Positions 9,188 to 16,848 of a stretch of 64,000 bases of DNA are shown here, piece by piece (positions within the stretch are counted from its first letter, which is position 1; every line of letters starts with the position of its first letter). The notes under the pieces are model-generated. The model was not told the DNA's origin. It saw only the letters and a list, made by a program, of their open reading frames with translations, and did no database searches. The translations under genes and the position numbers were made by a program. This stretch comes from Bacteroidota bacterium (GTDB lineage Bacteria; Bacteroidota; Bacteroidia; Flavobacteriales_D; Crocinitomicaceae). The DNA lies in NCBI GenBank assembly GCA_024280295.1, contig JAJRQK010000029.1, forward strand, positions 124,001 through 188,000, written 5' to 3'.

Positions 9188-9587
9188 TGGAGTCGGAGGG
9201 TTTCGAACCCTCGTCCAAACGACGAATCACTAAGCTTTCTACATGTTTATTCTTTGATTAATTGTCGATATAATCTCGGACAAAGACACCCAATAACTAT
9301 ACTTAGCTTCTTAATTTCGCGAAGAATTAGAAGCATCATCAACGCTAGCCTGAAATTAATGGTCCTTCTTGATCCCAGCTTAACTGGCGGAAGCGAAGGA
9401 GAAGGAACTTGTCTGTGTACTATTATTCCACTAGATTAAGCTTAATTTGACTGAGTCAAATTAGGCAGCAAGTCTGTATGACGTGTTGTCAATTATAGTT
9501 TGTGACTAATGATTAACGAGCCTCACCACATTGCTCGACATGCTTACACTTAACAACTGCTATCGCTGTCAAATCCAATACGACCCC
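9188..9587 (-). ncRNA. ssrA: tmRNA (ssrA)
   Basis: tmRNA rescues stalled ribosomes by acting as tRNA-Ala and then as a short mRNA for a degradation tag. The 5' end GGGGTCG at 9587 pairs over 7 bp (one G-U) with CGACTCC at the 3' end, followed by discriminator A at 9188. CCA is not encoded. The T arm GAGGGTTCGAAACCCTC-like segment is present in the form GGGTTCGAAACCCTC, and the GGATTTGACAGCG segment is the D-arm-like part. The tag frame ends DNTSYRLAA then TAA at 9461-9463, just before a stem AATTTGAC/GTCAAATT that fits helix 5. The resume codon is not certain: nine codons back is GAC (9488-9490). Length of 400 nt is normal for Bacteroidota. Confidence 0.95.
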
Positions 9588-9633
9588 AAAGAACTAATCT
9601 CCATTAAGTTTAACCTAAACTAGAGATTCACCA

Positions 9634-9641
9634 CAAAGGTA
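9634..9641 (-). promoter_or_regulatory. -7 element of the ssrA promoter
   Basis: TACCTTTG on the minus strand fits the Bacteroidota sigma-A -7 consensus TANNTTTG. It lies 46 nt before the mature 5' end, leaving a leader of roughly 40 nt to be trimmed. No clear TTG is seen at the -33 position. Confidence 0.6.
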
Positions 9642-9730
9642 GCAATAATCAAGCCTTTAAACCTAAGTCAGATACAAAATATTAATAGAATACTTGAATA
9701 TTAGCTAAAAATTCAATAAGTTATTCGTTA

Positions 9731-10186
9731 CTAGACTTCAGCTTCTTGTGTTGCCTTCATTGATTTTCGGTAAGTAAAAGAATTATAGATGCTTCTTTTC
9801 GCAAACCGAACCTGTTTGTCTGAGTTAATCAATTTTCTAAAGAGCGCTGGTGTGACTCCAAAATACTCATAAACAGAACCGTCTGTAAATGAAATCTCCA
9901 AGCGTAATCCCTTATGCTTATAGTTCTCAATACCACATTCCATGATTGTTTTGGTGTACTCTTTAAGGTTCACCGCTTTTGTTTCTGGAGCAATACTTAC
10001 TAAGAAATGATATCCATCCACAACTGTCTGCCCCATGATTTCCGCTTCAGCCTTTTTTTCATCTCCATCCTGGAATTTATCTGGATGCCATTCTTTCACA
10101 AGTGATCTATATGTCTTCTTCAATTCTTTAAGATCGAGTTCACCAGTTACTTGGAATATTTTTTTGTATTCATTGATTCGTTTCAT
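9731..10186 (-). CDS. J-domain plus KTSC-domain protein
   Basis: The 151-residue protein starts with a compact J domain, the part of Hsp40 co-chaperones that stimulates DnaK: residues 7-60 with the HPD tripeptide at 34-36 (KEWHPDKF). Residues 88-145 match the KTSC domain, a small domain of uncertain role named for a conserved KTSC segment (SVYEYFGVTPALFRKL, then SIYNSFTYRK here). There is no Gly/Phe linker or zinc-finger domain, so it is not a full DnaJ. It stands alone, with its own -7 element at 10232-10239 and an inverted repeat just upstream. A specialised DnaK partner is likely. A client cannot be named. Confidence 0.85.
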   Translation of the reverse strand: MKRINEYKKIFQVTGELDLKELKKTYRSLVKEWHPDKFQDGDEKKAEAEIMGQTVVDGYHFLVSIAPETKAVNLKEYTKTIMECGIENYKHKGLRLEISFTDGSVYEYFGVTPALFRKLINSDKQVRFAKRSIYNSFTYRKSMKATQEAEV

Positions 10187-10231
10187 GCCAATCTTGTATA
10201 AAGAAAATGATTATCCATTTTTAAAGGCTGC

Positions 10232-10239
10232 AAAGCTAT
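10232..10239 (-). promoter_or_regulatory. -7 element of the J-domain gene
   Basis: TAGCTTTG on the minus strand matches TANNTTTG and is followed by CA, giving a start site near 10225 and a leader of about 40 nt before the ATG at 10186. Confidence 0.55.
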
Positions 10240-10243
10240 GTAA

Positions 10244-10276
10244 TTACTTTCAATATAAAATCATTTTGAAAGTAAT
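10244..10276. repeat. 11-bp inverted repeat overlapping the J-domain promoter
   Basis: ATTACTTTCAA (10244-10254) and TTGAAAGTAAT (10266-10276) are perfect complements with an 11-nt loop. The pair begins 5 bp upstream of the -7 element, where the -33 region should be, so it could be an operator. Confidence 0.6.
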
Positions 10277-10643
10277 AAGTACAACTTACAAGCCACATTA
10301 TTTGGGCGATTATAATTTCACCGTTGGGATTATTGAAATTAATGCAAGACTAAAGTTTTTGACACCTCCGAATCTTGCATGTGCACAGATTGAATTAAGT
10401 AGGAATGAGTACAGCTATCTTCATATTTTCTATTGACTCACAAGGAGAATATTGGTCAGTAAAATAAGATGAAAATAGCGTAGTAATCAATAAATTACTT
10501 TGTGGTATTTACGTTTTATTTGTTCGGAATAGCACTGGTGTATATCATCAACGATTCACTAAACGATGGAATATATAGCCAATATCTAAAATTTACAAGC
10601 CCGAACTCCAACACTTCTTCAAGTTTTAGCCTTAGAACCAATT
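10277..10643. other. Non-coding gap
   Basis: No supportable gene, repeat or RNA was found between the J-domain promoter region and the 3' end of the small membrane protein gene. Short open frames here have no recognisable domain. Confidence 0.5.
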
Positions 10644-10904
10644 TCATTCATCCACCTCCTCAAAATCGATGTCCTCGACATCATTCGAGCGATCTTTTTT
10701 ACTCAAAATTTTTGTCTTACCCAAATTCTTTTTAGTTTGTTCACGTGCATTTTTAAGATTCTCCCGATCCACTTTATCAGTCTCTTGATCGGCCATATTT
10801 CGCTTGGCATTCATCATTTGCCCAAGGAAACGCACGAGTACAAAAACTCCTACCACCATTGCAATCATTTTGAAAGCTCCAACTATACTTGCTTCGGCTA
10901 CCAT
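10644..10904 (-). CDS. Small membrane protein coupled to carB (DUF4834-like)
   Basis: This 86-residue protein has one membrane segment at residues 9-29 (GAFKMIAMVVGVFVLVRFLG) and then a highly charged cytoplasmic tail with many K, D and E (NLKNAREQTKKNLGKTK, DIDFEEVDE). The layout resembles the DUF4834 family of Bacteroidota, but that match is only by general appearance. Its ATG shares one base with the carB stop (TAATG at 10902-10906), so ribosomes finishing carB can restart here. No enzymatic motif is visible and no function can be given. Confidence 0.7.
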   Translation of the reverse strand: MVAEASIVGAFKMIAMVVGVFVLVRFLGQMMNAKRNMADQETDKVDRENLKNAREQTKKNLGKTKILSKKDRSNDVEDIDFEEVDE

Positions 10905-13720
10905 TATTTCGATAAGTGCATGTTACGTTCCGAATAAATTTTTCGGAAGAATGGGTCGCGAAGATCTTTGATGAATCGAATTGCCTCTCCCGTAGATTTC
11001 ATCTCTGGTCCGAGTTCTTTTTTCACGTCAGGAAATTTCTCGTATGAGAACACAGGAATTTTCACTGCGTATCCGGATTTTTTTGGTTGAAAATTAAAAT
11101 CTGTAACTTTCATTTCACCGAGCATTACTTTTGTCGCATAGTTCACGTAAGGTTCATCGTAAGCCTTCGCTATAAATGGAACTGTCCGTGAAGCTCTTGG
11201 ATTGGCCTCAATAACATAAACAATATCATCTTTGATAGCAAACTGAATATTCATCAACCCTACAGTTTTTAATTCAACTGCGATCTTGGTTGTAATATCG
11301 ATGATTTGTTGCATTACGAAGTCTCCTAAGTTGTATGGAGGAAGTAGCGCAAAAGAATCTCCTGAATGAATTCCTGCTGGCTCTATGTGCTGCATTACTC
11401 CAATAATGTAAACATTTTCACCATCGCAAATTGCATCAGCTTCAGCTTCAATTGCTCCACCTAGGAAATGATCGAGAAGAATTTGGTTGTCACCCATTTC
11501 CCGCAAAATATCAACAACATGGTGTTCTAATTCATCATTATTAATGACAATCTTCATTTTTTGTCCTCCCAAAACATAGGAAGGACGAACTAATAAAGGA
11601 AAACCTAGATCCTCAGCTAATTCTAACGCCTGTTCAGCATTTTCAACTATTCCATACTTCGGAAAAGGAATATCATTATCCTCTAGCACTTTCGAAAACC
11701 GTCCTCGATCTTCTGCTAAATCAAGTGCTTCATAGCTCGTTCCGAAAATTTTGATTCCATAGCGCTCTAGTTTCTCAGCTAATTTCAGTGCCGTTTGTCC
11801 ACCAAGTTGTACAATAACACCATCTGGCTTTTCATGTTTAATAATATCATAAATGTGTTCCCAGAATACTGGCTCAAAATACAATTTGTCTGCGGTATCA
11901 AAATCAGTTGAAACAGTTTCAGGATTACAATTAATCATAATAGTTTCATACCCACATTCTTTTGCTGCAAGAATCCCATGTACACAACTGTAATCAAATT
12001 CAATTCCCTGTCCAATTCTATTTGGACCAGAGCCAAGTACTACGACTTTCTTCTTGTCTGAGACTATACTCTCATTCTCATATTCAAAGGTCGAATAGTA
12101 ATAAGGAGTTTGTGCTTCAAATTCGGCGGCACATGTATCTACGAGCTTATAGACACGGTTTATGTTAAACTCTTCCCGTTTTGTATGAACTTCAGACTCT
12201 AAACATCTCAATAAATGAGCAATCTGTCGATCTGCATATCCTTTTTGCTTTGCTTCGAACATCAATTCCTTTGGAAGAGATTTTAGTTCATAAGTACCGA
12301 TTTGATTCTCAAGTTTTATTAAATCTTCGATCTGCTTTAAGAACCAAATGTCAATTTTGGTCTTCTCAACAATCGTTTTAAACGGAATCCCCATTTTAAT
12401 TGCATCATAGATATGAAACAATCGATTCCAACTTGGATGCTTTAGGCTATGAAGAATCTCGTTTTGATTAGTGACTTCACGCCCATCAGCGCCCAACCCA
12501 TTTCTGTTGATTTCAAGAGATTGACACGCTTTCTGCAAAGCTTCTTGAAAGGATCGTCCAATAGCCATTACCTCACCTACGGACTTCATTTGAAGGCCAA
12601 GTTCACGATTAGTACCTGAGAATTTATCAAAGTTCCAGCGTGGAATTTTTACAATCACATAATCAAGCGTCGGCTCAAATAATGCAGAAGTAGTTTTTGT
12701 TATCTGATTTGTCAATTCATCCAGATGATAACCAATAGCAAGTTTTGCAGCAATTTTTGCAATCGGATACCCCGTTGCTTTGGATGCTAGAGCTGAAGAC
12801 CTAGAAACACGAGGATTAATTTCAATCGCAATTATATCTTCTTTTTCATCTGGTGAGACTGCAAACTGAACATTGCACCCTCCAGCGAAATTACCAATAG
12901 AGCGCATCATTTTTATTGCCATATCTCGCATCTTCTGAAAAGTTGTATCAGAGAGAGTCATTGCAGGAGCAACGGTAATTGAATCTCCTGTATGCACACC
13001 CATTGGATCAAAATTCTCGATTGAACAAATAATCACAACATTATCATTTGCATCACGCAATAACTCAAGTTCGAATTCTTTCCATCCGAGTAGTGCTTTA
13101 TCAATCATCACTTCATGGATAGGTGACTTTTTCAATCCATTTTCAAGATGATTGTCAAATTCTGCTGGATCGTGGACAATTGCTGCCCCTGCTCCTCCAA
13201 GCGTAAATGAGGACCTGACACAAAGAGGAAAACCAAATTCTTGTGCAATTTCTTTTCCTTCTAAAAAGGATTTTGCAGACTTTTGTGGAGCCATCGGAAT
13301 ATCAATTTCCGCCATTAAGTTTTTAAATGCTTCTCGATTCTCGGTAATCTCAATCGCATTAATGTCAACGCCGATGATGTCAACGTTGAATTCCTCCCAG
13401 ATTCCCATCTCATCACATTTGATGGCAAGATTCAATGCTGTTTGTCCACCCATTGTTGGAAGTATGGCATCAATATCATGTTTTTCAAGAATTTCTACGA
13501 TACTCTCAGTTTCCAACGGCAATAGATACACATTGTCTGCAACGACCTTGTCGGTCATAATTGTTGCGGGATTGGAATTAATGAGGGTAACTTCGATTCC
13601 TTCTTCTCGAAGTGATCTTGATGCTTGTGATCCAGCATAATCAAATTCACATGCTTGACCGATAACAATTGGTCCACTGCCGATAATCAGTACAGACTTA
13701 ATAGTGTTGTCTTTTGGCAT
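10904..13720 (-). CDS. carB: Carbamoyl-phosphate synthase large subunit, short form
   Basis: CarB makes carbamoyl phosphate from bicarbonate, ATP and ammonia channelled from CarA, feeding pyrimidine and arginine synthesis. The start MPKDNTIKSVLIIGSGP is typical, with the paired phosphate-binding repeats (IGSGPIVIGQACEFDYAG and LGSGPNRIGQGIEFDYSC) of the two synthetase halves. Both ATP-grasp domains are complete (EINPRVSRSSALASKATG in the first, EANPRASRTVPFIAKAYD in the second). At 938 residues it is about 130 shorter than E. coli CarB because the C-terminal MGS-like allosteric domain (UMP/ornithine) is absent, as is usual in this phylum. carA is not adjacent. A TAAATTTG -7 element lies at 13774-13781. 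Confidence 0.97.
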   Translation of the reverse strand: MPKDNTIKSVLIIGSGPIVIGQACEFDYAGSQASRSLREEGIEVTLINSNPATIMTDKVVADNVYLLPLETESIVEILEKHDIDAILPTMGGQTALNLAIKCDEMGIWEEFNVDIIGVDINAIEITENREAFKNLMAEIDIPMAPQKSAKSFLEGKEIAQEFGFPLCVRSSFTLGGAGAAIVHDPAEFDNHLENGLKKSPIHEVMIDKALLGWKEFELELLRDANDNVVIICSIENFDPMGVHTGDSITVAPAMTLSDTTFQKMRDMAIKMMRSIGNFAGGCNVQFAVSPDEKEDIIAIEINPRVSRSSALASKATGYPIAKIAAKLAIGYHLDELTNQITKTTSALFEPTLDYVIVKIPRWNFDKFSGTNRELGLQMKSVGEVMAIGRSFQEALQKACQSLEINRNGLGADGREVTNQNEILHSLKHPSWNRLFHIYDAIKMGIPFKTIVEKTKIDIWFLKQIEDLIKLENQIGTYELKSLPKELMFEAKQKGYADRQIAHLLRCLESEVHTKREEFNINRVYKLVDTCAAEFEAQTPYYYSTFEYENESIVSDKKKVVVLGSGPNRIGQGIEFDYSCVHGILAAKECGYETIMINCNPETVSTDFDTADKLYFEPVFWEHIYDIIKHEKPDGVIVQLGGQTALKLAEKLERYGIKIFGTSYEALDLAEDRGRFSKVLEDNDIPFPKYGIVENAEQALELAEDLGFPLLVRPSYVLGGQKMKIVINNDELEHHVVDILREMGDNQILLDHFLGGAIEAEADAICDGENVYIIGVMQHIEPAGIHSGDSFALLPPYNLGDFVMQQIIDITTKIAVELKTVGLMNIQFAIKDDIVYVIEANPRASRTVPFIAKAYDEPYVNYATKVMLGEMKVTDFNFQPKKSGYAVKIPVFSYEKFPDVKKELGPEMKSTGEAIRFIKDLRDPFFRKIYSERNMHLSK

Positions 13721-13773
13721 TTTCTGCGCTTTTCAAGGTTCAATTTCCATCAATGGTGATGACAAATCGAAGG

Positions 13774-13781
13774 CAAATTTA
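13774..13781 (-). promoter_or_regulatory. -7 element of the carB promoter
   Basis: TAAATTTG on the minus strand, 54 nt before the carB ATG, fits TANNTTTG. The -33 position reads TTTTAG, a weak match to TTTG. Confidence 0.55.
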
Positions 13782-13925
13782 TACAAAAAAGTGATTGATA
13801 CTAAAACGTTTTTTAAGATGTTTTGAACAATGCCCGTGGATAAGTGAATAATCTTCATTCCACTCCATGATCGAACGGAAATGAAACTTCATAAAGTTGA
13901 GTCTCACGATTCGATATTTCAGCAA

Positions 13926-15098
13926 TTAAATCGAATCAATATAAGGCAACGAATTCAATTCATTTGGACATAAATACACATGATTAGTTTGAAAATCTAG
14001 TATTACATTGTAACGTTTTAATAACTCATTTCCAAGAATATGCGTCTTAAACTGTGCAGGGTTTGCTACGCTCAATAATTGTGTTGGAATATCAGATAAC
14101 ATAGATTTACCAAGGATTAGTTTTTCTAAATTTATGATTTTTGTATAGAATATTTTCCCCGCCCCATTAGTTAATGAAGTCACTTTAATAATAGGACAAT
14201 TATTGGGAAAATTTTGTTCTACCATTAAAACACTATCCAATAGTATAGCCCTTTGGTAGCCAGTATCAAAAAGAAAACGGTTTTTAAATTTTTCGCCATT
14301 GACCATTAATTTACCTTGAATGCAAAAAAGCGTATTTATATATTCGATTTTTCGGCAAGTGTAATCACTTAATTTTTTCTTTAGTGATGAATGAATAACA
14401 ATTATCATTTCATCGTAGTTGATTTCTATAATTCGACCGTCAAACAAATCCCAACCAAAATGCCCGTCTGTTTCTTGTCCATTATTTGATACTGGATGTA
14501 TTACAAGGTCATTCCAAAAAGTATTCCCGATTTTCAACGAACTCATAAAGGGTAAAGGGACATAATTTCTTGTTGTATAAGTTTCGGGTAAGTTCTTCAA
14601 TAGAGTTGTTCTTTCTATTATTGCTTCATGCGTGAGTACTATTGACGTTGCTCCTGTATCAAAGTAAAGAGATACTGTATCCGAGTCATTAAGCAAAGCT
14701 TTCACCCTTATATTGTTTCCTGATGTAAGCGTAAATGGTATTGTATCATGTGTTGCCGGGTTTAGCTTTGCGTGCTTGGTGATTTTGGGATTCGCAATGA
14801 TTTGAGTTCTGCAAGTATCTTTATTATTCAGTAAAACAATAAAATCATACTTTTCTCCAGGTTTTATCTTTATACTAAATGATTCTATATCTGTAGAAAA
14901 CGTAACTAAAGTAGGTTTAGAAATTTTATCAAGTGTATAAATATCAAGTGTTACAGATGGATCCAACCACCAATCATTTTTCTCACCATTTTTTCCTTCT
15001 TTGAAATAAGTTTTGTCAGAAATTGCCTTTATGATTGGCAAAACTTCTTGAGCAAACATAATTTGACAGGGAAAAATCAACATAAATAAAACCCTCAT
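13926..15098 (-). CDS. Exported retropepsin-like aspartic protease with two DTG motifs
   Basis: I place the start at 15098, eleven codons into the longest frame, because it begins a clean signal peptide (MRVLFMLIFPCQIMFA before Q). The mature protein carries two aspartic-protease signatures: SLYFDTGATSIVL (D147) and RFLFDTGYQRAIL (D278), each followed by a hydrophobic-hydrophobic-Gly stretch (HFGWDLFDG, ILGNELLKRY). This is the layout of single-chain proteases with two retropepsin-like halves, in which each half gives one catalytic Asp. It is therefore probably an active periplasmic or outer-membrane-facing endopeptidase. The first 100 mature residues form no domain I recognise. Substrate unknown. 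The gene stands alone. Confidence 0.8.
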   Translation of the reverse strand: MRVLFMLIFPCQIMFAQEVLPIIKAISDKTYFKEGKNGEKNDWWLDPSVTLDIYTLDKISKPTLVTFSTDIESFSIKIKPGEKYDFIVLLNNKDTCRTQIIANPKITKHAKLNPATHDTIPFTLTSGNNIRVKALLNDSDTVSLYFDTGATSIVLTHEAIIERTTLLKNLPETYTTRNYVPLPFMSSLKIGNTFWNDLVIHPVSNNGQETDGHFGWDLFDGRIIEINYDEMIIVIHSSLKKKLSDYTCRKIEYINTLFCIQGKLMVNGEKFKNRFLFDTGYQRAILLDSVLMVEQNFPNNCPIIKVTSLTNGAGKIFYTKIINLEKLILGKSMLSDIPTQLLSVANPAQFKTHILGNELLKRYNVILDFQTNHVYLCPNELNSLPYIDSI

Positions 15099-15288
15099 AT
15101 CCGATGAATTAATCACAATTAGTGGCAATCTCCATAACTCGAAACTCTTTTAAACAAAGAAGCAAAGTGAGATCTTAAATTCGAAAACTCTTACTTATTT
15201 AAGTATATGTATCCATAAAAAATCAAACACTTTACTTTTCTAATTCACTGAGTGCGATTAACTAAAGTAAAGTGAAGAGAATTTATCA

Positions 15289-15936
15289 TCAAATGACATC
15301 AAATACAACTAATAATGCATAAATCATTCCGGGAAGGAAAAATAAGATCGTTAGTAAAAGAGCAATTAAAACCTTCATCCAGTCAATATTTGTATAAATC
15401 GCGACTCCTAATGGTGGAATTAAGATTGCAAAAATCACTGCAAGGATGAATATGGTATCTGATCCACTACCTTGTCGGTTTTCTTTCTTTTTCTTTTGTT
15501 CTTTCTTTTTTGAAGAAGAAGATTTCTTAGTAGCAGATGAAGACGGTTCTGAAGTTTCGCTATCAACCTCTCTCTGATTATTAACATTAGATTGATCTGA
15601 TTGATCGACGGAACTAGATGATATTTCGTTTTCTTCCATGCTTCCATTATCAATACGATCTGTGCTTCTTCTTGCCTCAGTTCTATTTGTCGTAACTGAT
15701 GCAATATTTCCCGAATTACGCACAGTTGATGTCGTTTCATTCGACTGAACATGGTAGTCCTTTGTGGCAATCTCATCTTTGGATGATTTCAAGTTCGATT
15801 TCTTATTAATATGAAACCCTTTCGTGTATTTACGCTTTGAAATTGATCGATTGTTAACAACATTGTTCGATGTAGAGCAAGATCCTAAAACTAAGGATAG
15901 GATAATGGATAGATTTAAAATGGCTAGTTTTTTCAT
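15289..15936 (-). CDS. Lipoprotein with Ser/Lys-rich linker and YqaE/Pmp3-type membrane tail
   Basis: The N-terminus is a lipoprotein signal (MKKLAILNLSIILSLVLGSC, lipidated Cys at 20). Residues 25-150 are low-complexity, rich in Ser, Asn, Glu and Lys (SATKKSSSSKKKEQKKKKEN). The last 55 residues match the YqaE/Pmp3 proteolipid family: two membrane helices with the signature AILIPPLGVAIYT and FFLPGMIYALLVV. Stand-alone Pmp3 proteins are about 52 residues and help keep membrane potential under stress in eukaryotes. Here the domain is attached to a lipid-anchored tether, so the protein may be held at both ends in the inner membrane. Function unproven. Confidence 0.85.
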   Translation of the reverse strand: MKKLAILNLSIILSLVLGSCSTSNNVVNNRSISKRKYTKGFHINKKSNLKSSKDEIATKDYHVQSNETTSTVRNSGNIASVTTNRTEARRSTDRIDNGSMEENEISSSSVDQSDQSNVNNQREVDSETSEPSSSATKKSSSSKKKEQKKKKENRQGSGSDTIFILAVIFAILIPPLGVAIYTNIDWMKVLIALLLTILFFLPGMIYALLVVFDVI

Positions 15937-16101
15937 GCATGTTTTTTTTGTTCATTGTAAAGCTAGGGAAATTAGTTAATAAAGGAAATGTTTTTAGTGA
16001 CTTGTTTTAAACATTCTTAGTTGATAAATCCCCAAATAATTCGTTATTCAAACATTTCTAGAGTGCAATTTATTCCTTAGTTTAGCCATCCAATACATTT
16101 C

Positions 16102-16848
16102 ATGAGAATTTTATCAATCATTATTCCTGTTTACAACGAACAATCGACTATTTATGAAATAATCGAAAAAGTAAACGACGTTAGTTTACCCAACGGAATT
16201 AAGAAAGACATTGTAGTTGTAGATGACTATAGTTCAGATAACTCGCTCCAAAGAGTGAAAGATTACAACCGTGAGAACCCTGGGGTAATTACAATCATTG
16301 AGCATGAAATTAATCGTGGGAAAGGTGCAGGAATTAGAAGCGCACTTGATGCCTGTATTGGTGAGTACATCATCATTCAAGATGCAGATTTGGAACTAGA
16401 GCCAAATGAATTCAATATTCTTTTAGAACCGATCCTAGATGGAAGTGCAAATATTGTTTTTGGATCTCGATTTTTAAATAAGAAGAATGATCAAGGCTCA
16501 TTTCTTAGCAGAACAGCAAACAAATTCCTCACTGGCCTGTCTAACTTAGCCTTTCGAACCAAACTTACAGATATGGAGACTTGCTACAAACTCGTTCCGT
16601 CATCCTATTTTAAACACATGATTCTCAAAGAAGATCGATTTGGGTTTGAACCAGAAATCACGGCTAAGTTAGCGAAAATACCTAGTTCTAATTTCAAAGA
16701 AGTTTCAATTACATATAATCCTCGAACGACGAATGCTGGTAAAAAAATTGGATGGAAAGATGGAGTTCGCGCAACCTATTGCATCGTGAAATATGGATGG
16801 TTTAGTTCTCGAAAGAAATCCTTTTCTAAGCCCGTAGACACTTTGTGA
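16102..16848 (+). CDS. Family 2 glycosyltransferase, polyprenyl-phosphate sugar synthase type
   Basis: The 248-residue protein has the GT-A fold of dolichyl-phosphate mannose/glucose synthases, which charge a polyprenyl phosphate with a sugar. Visible motifs are SIIIPVYNEQSTI at the start, the nucleotide-binding VVVDDYSSDN, NRGKGAGIRSALD, the metal-binding QDADLELEP and the acceptor segment FGFEPEITAKLAK. There is no C-terminal membrane segment, so it acts at the cytoplasmic face. The following gene starts with GTG inside its stop (GTGA at 16845-16848), suggesting it supplies lipid-linked sugar to that membrane transferase. Confidence 0.9.
   Translation: MRILSIIIPVYNEQSTIYEIIEKVNDVSLPNGIKKDIVVVDDYSSDNSLQRVKDYNRENPGVITIIEHEINRGKGAGIRSALDACIGEYIIIQDADLELEPNEFNILLEPILDGSANIVFGSRFLNKKNDQGSFLSRTANKFLTGLSNLAFRTKLTDMETCYKLVPSSYFKHMILKEDRFGFEPEITAKLAKIPSSNFKEVSITYNPRTTNAGKKIGWKDGVRATYCIVKYGWFSSRKKSFSKPVDTL

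Noticed and set aside
9179-9439. Open frame of 86 codons on the plus strand
   Set aside because: It lies inside the tmRNA gene on the opposite strand, and its start reads through the acceptor and T-arm sequence.
15435-15776. Second minus-strand frame of 113 codons inside the YqaE-type lipoprotein gene
   Set aside because: It is the shifted reading of the Ser/Lys-rich linker. The lipobox and the membrane tail are in the other frame.
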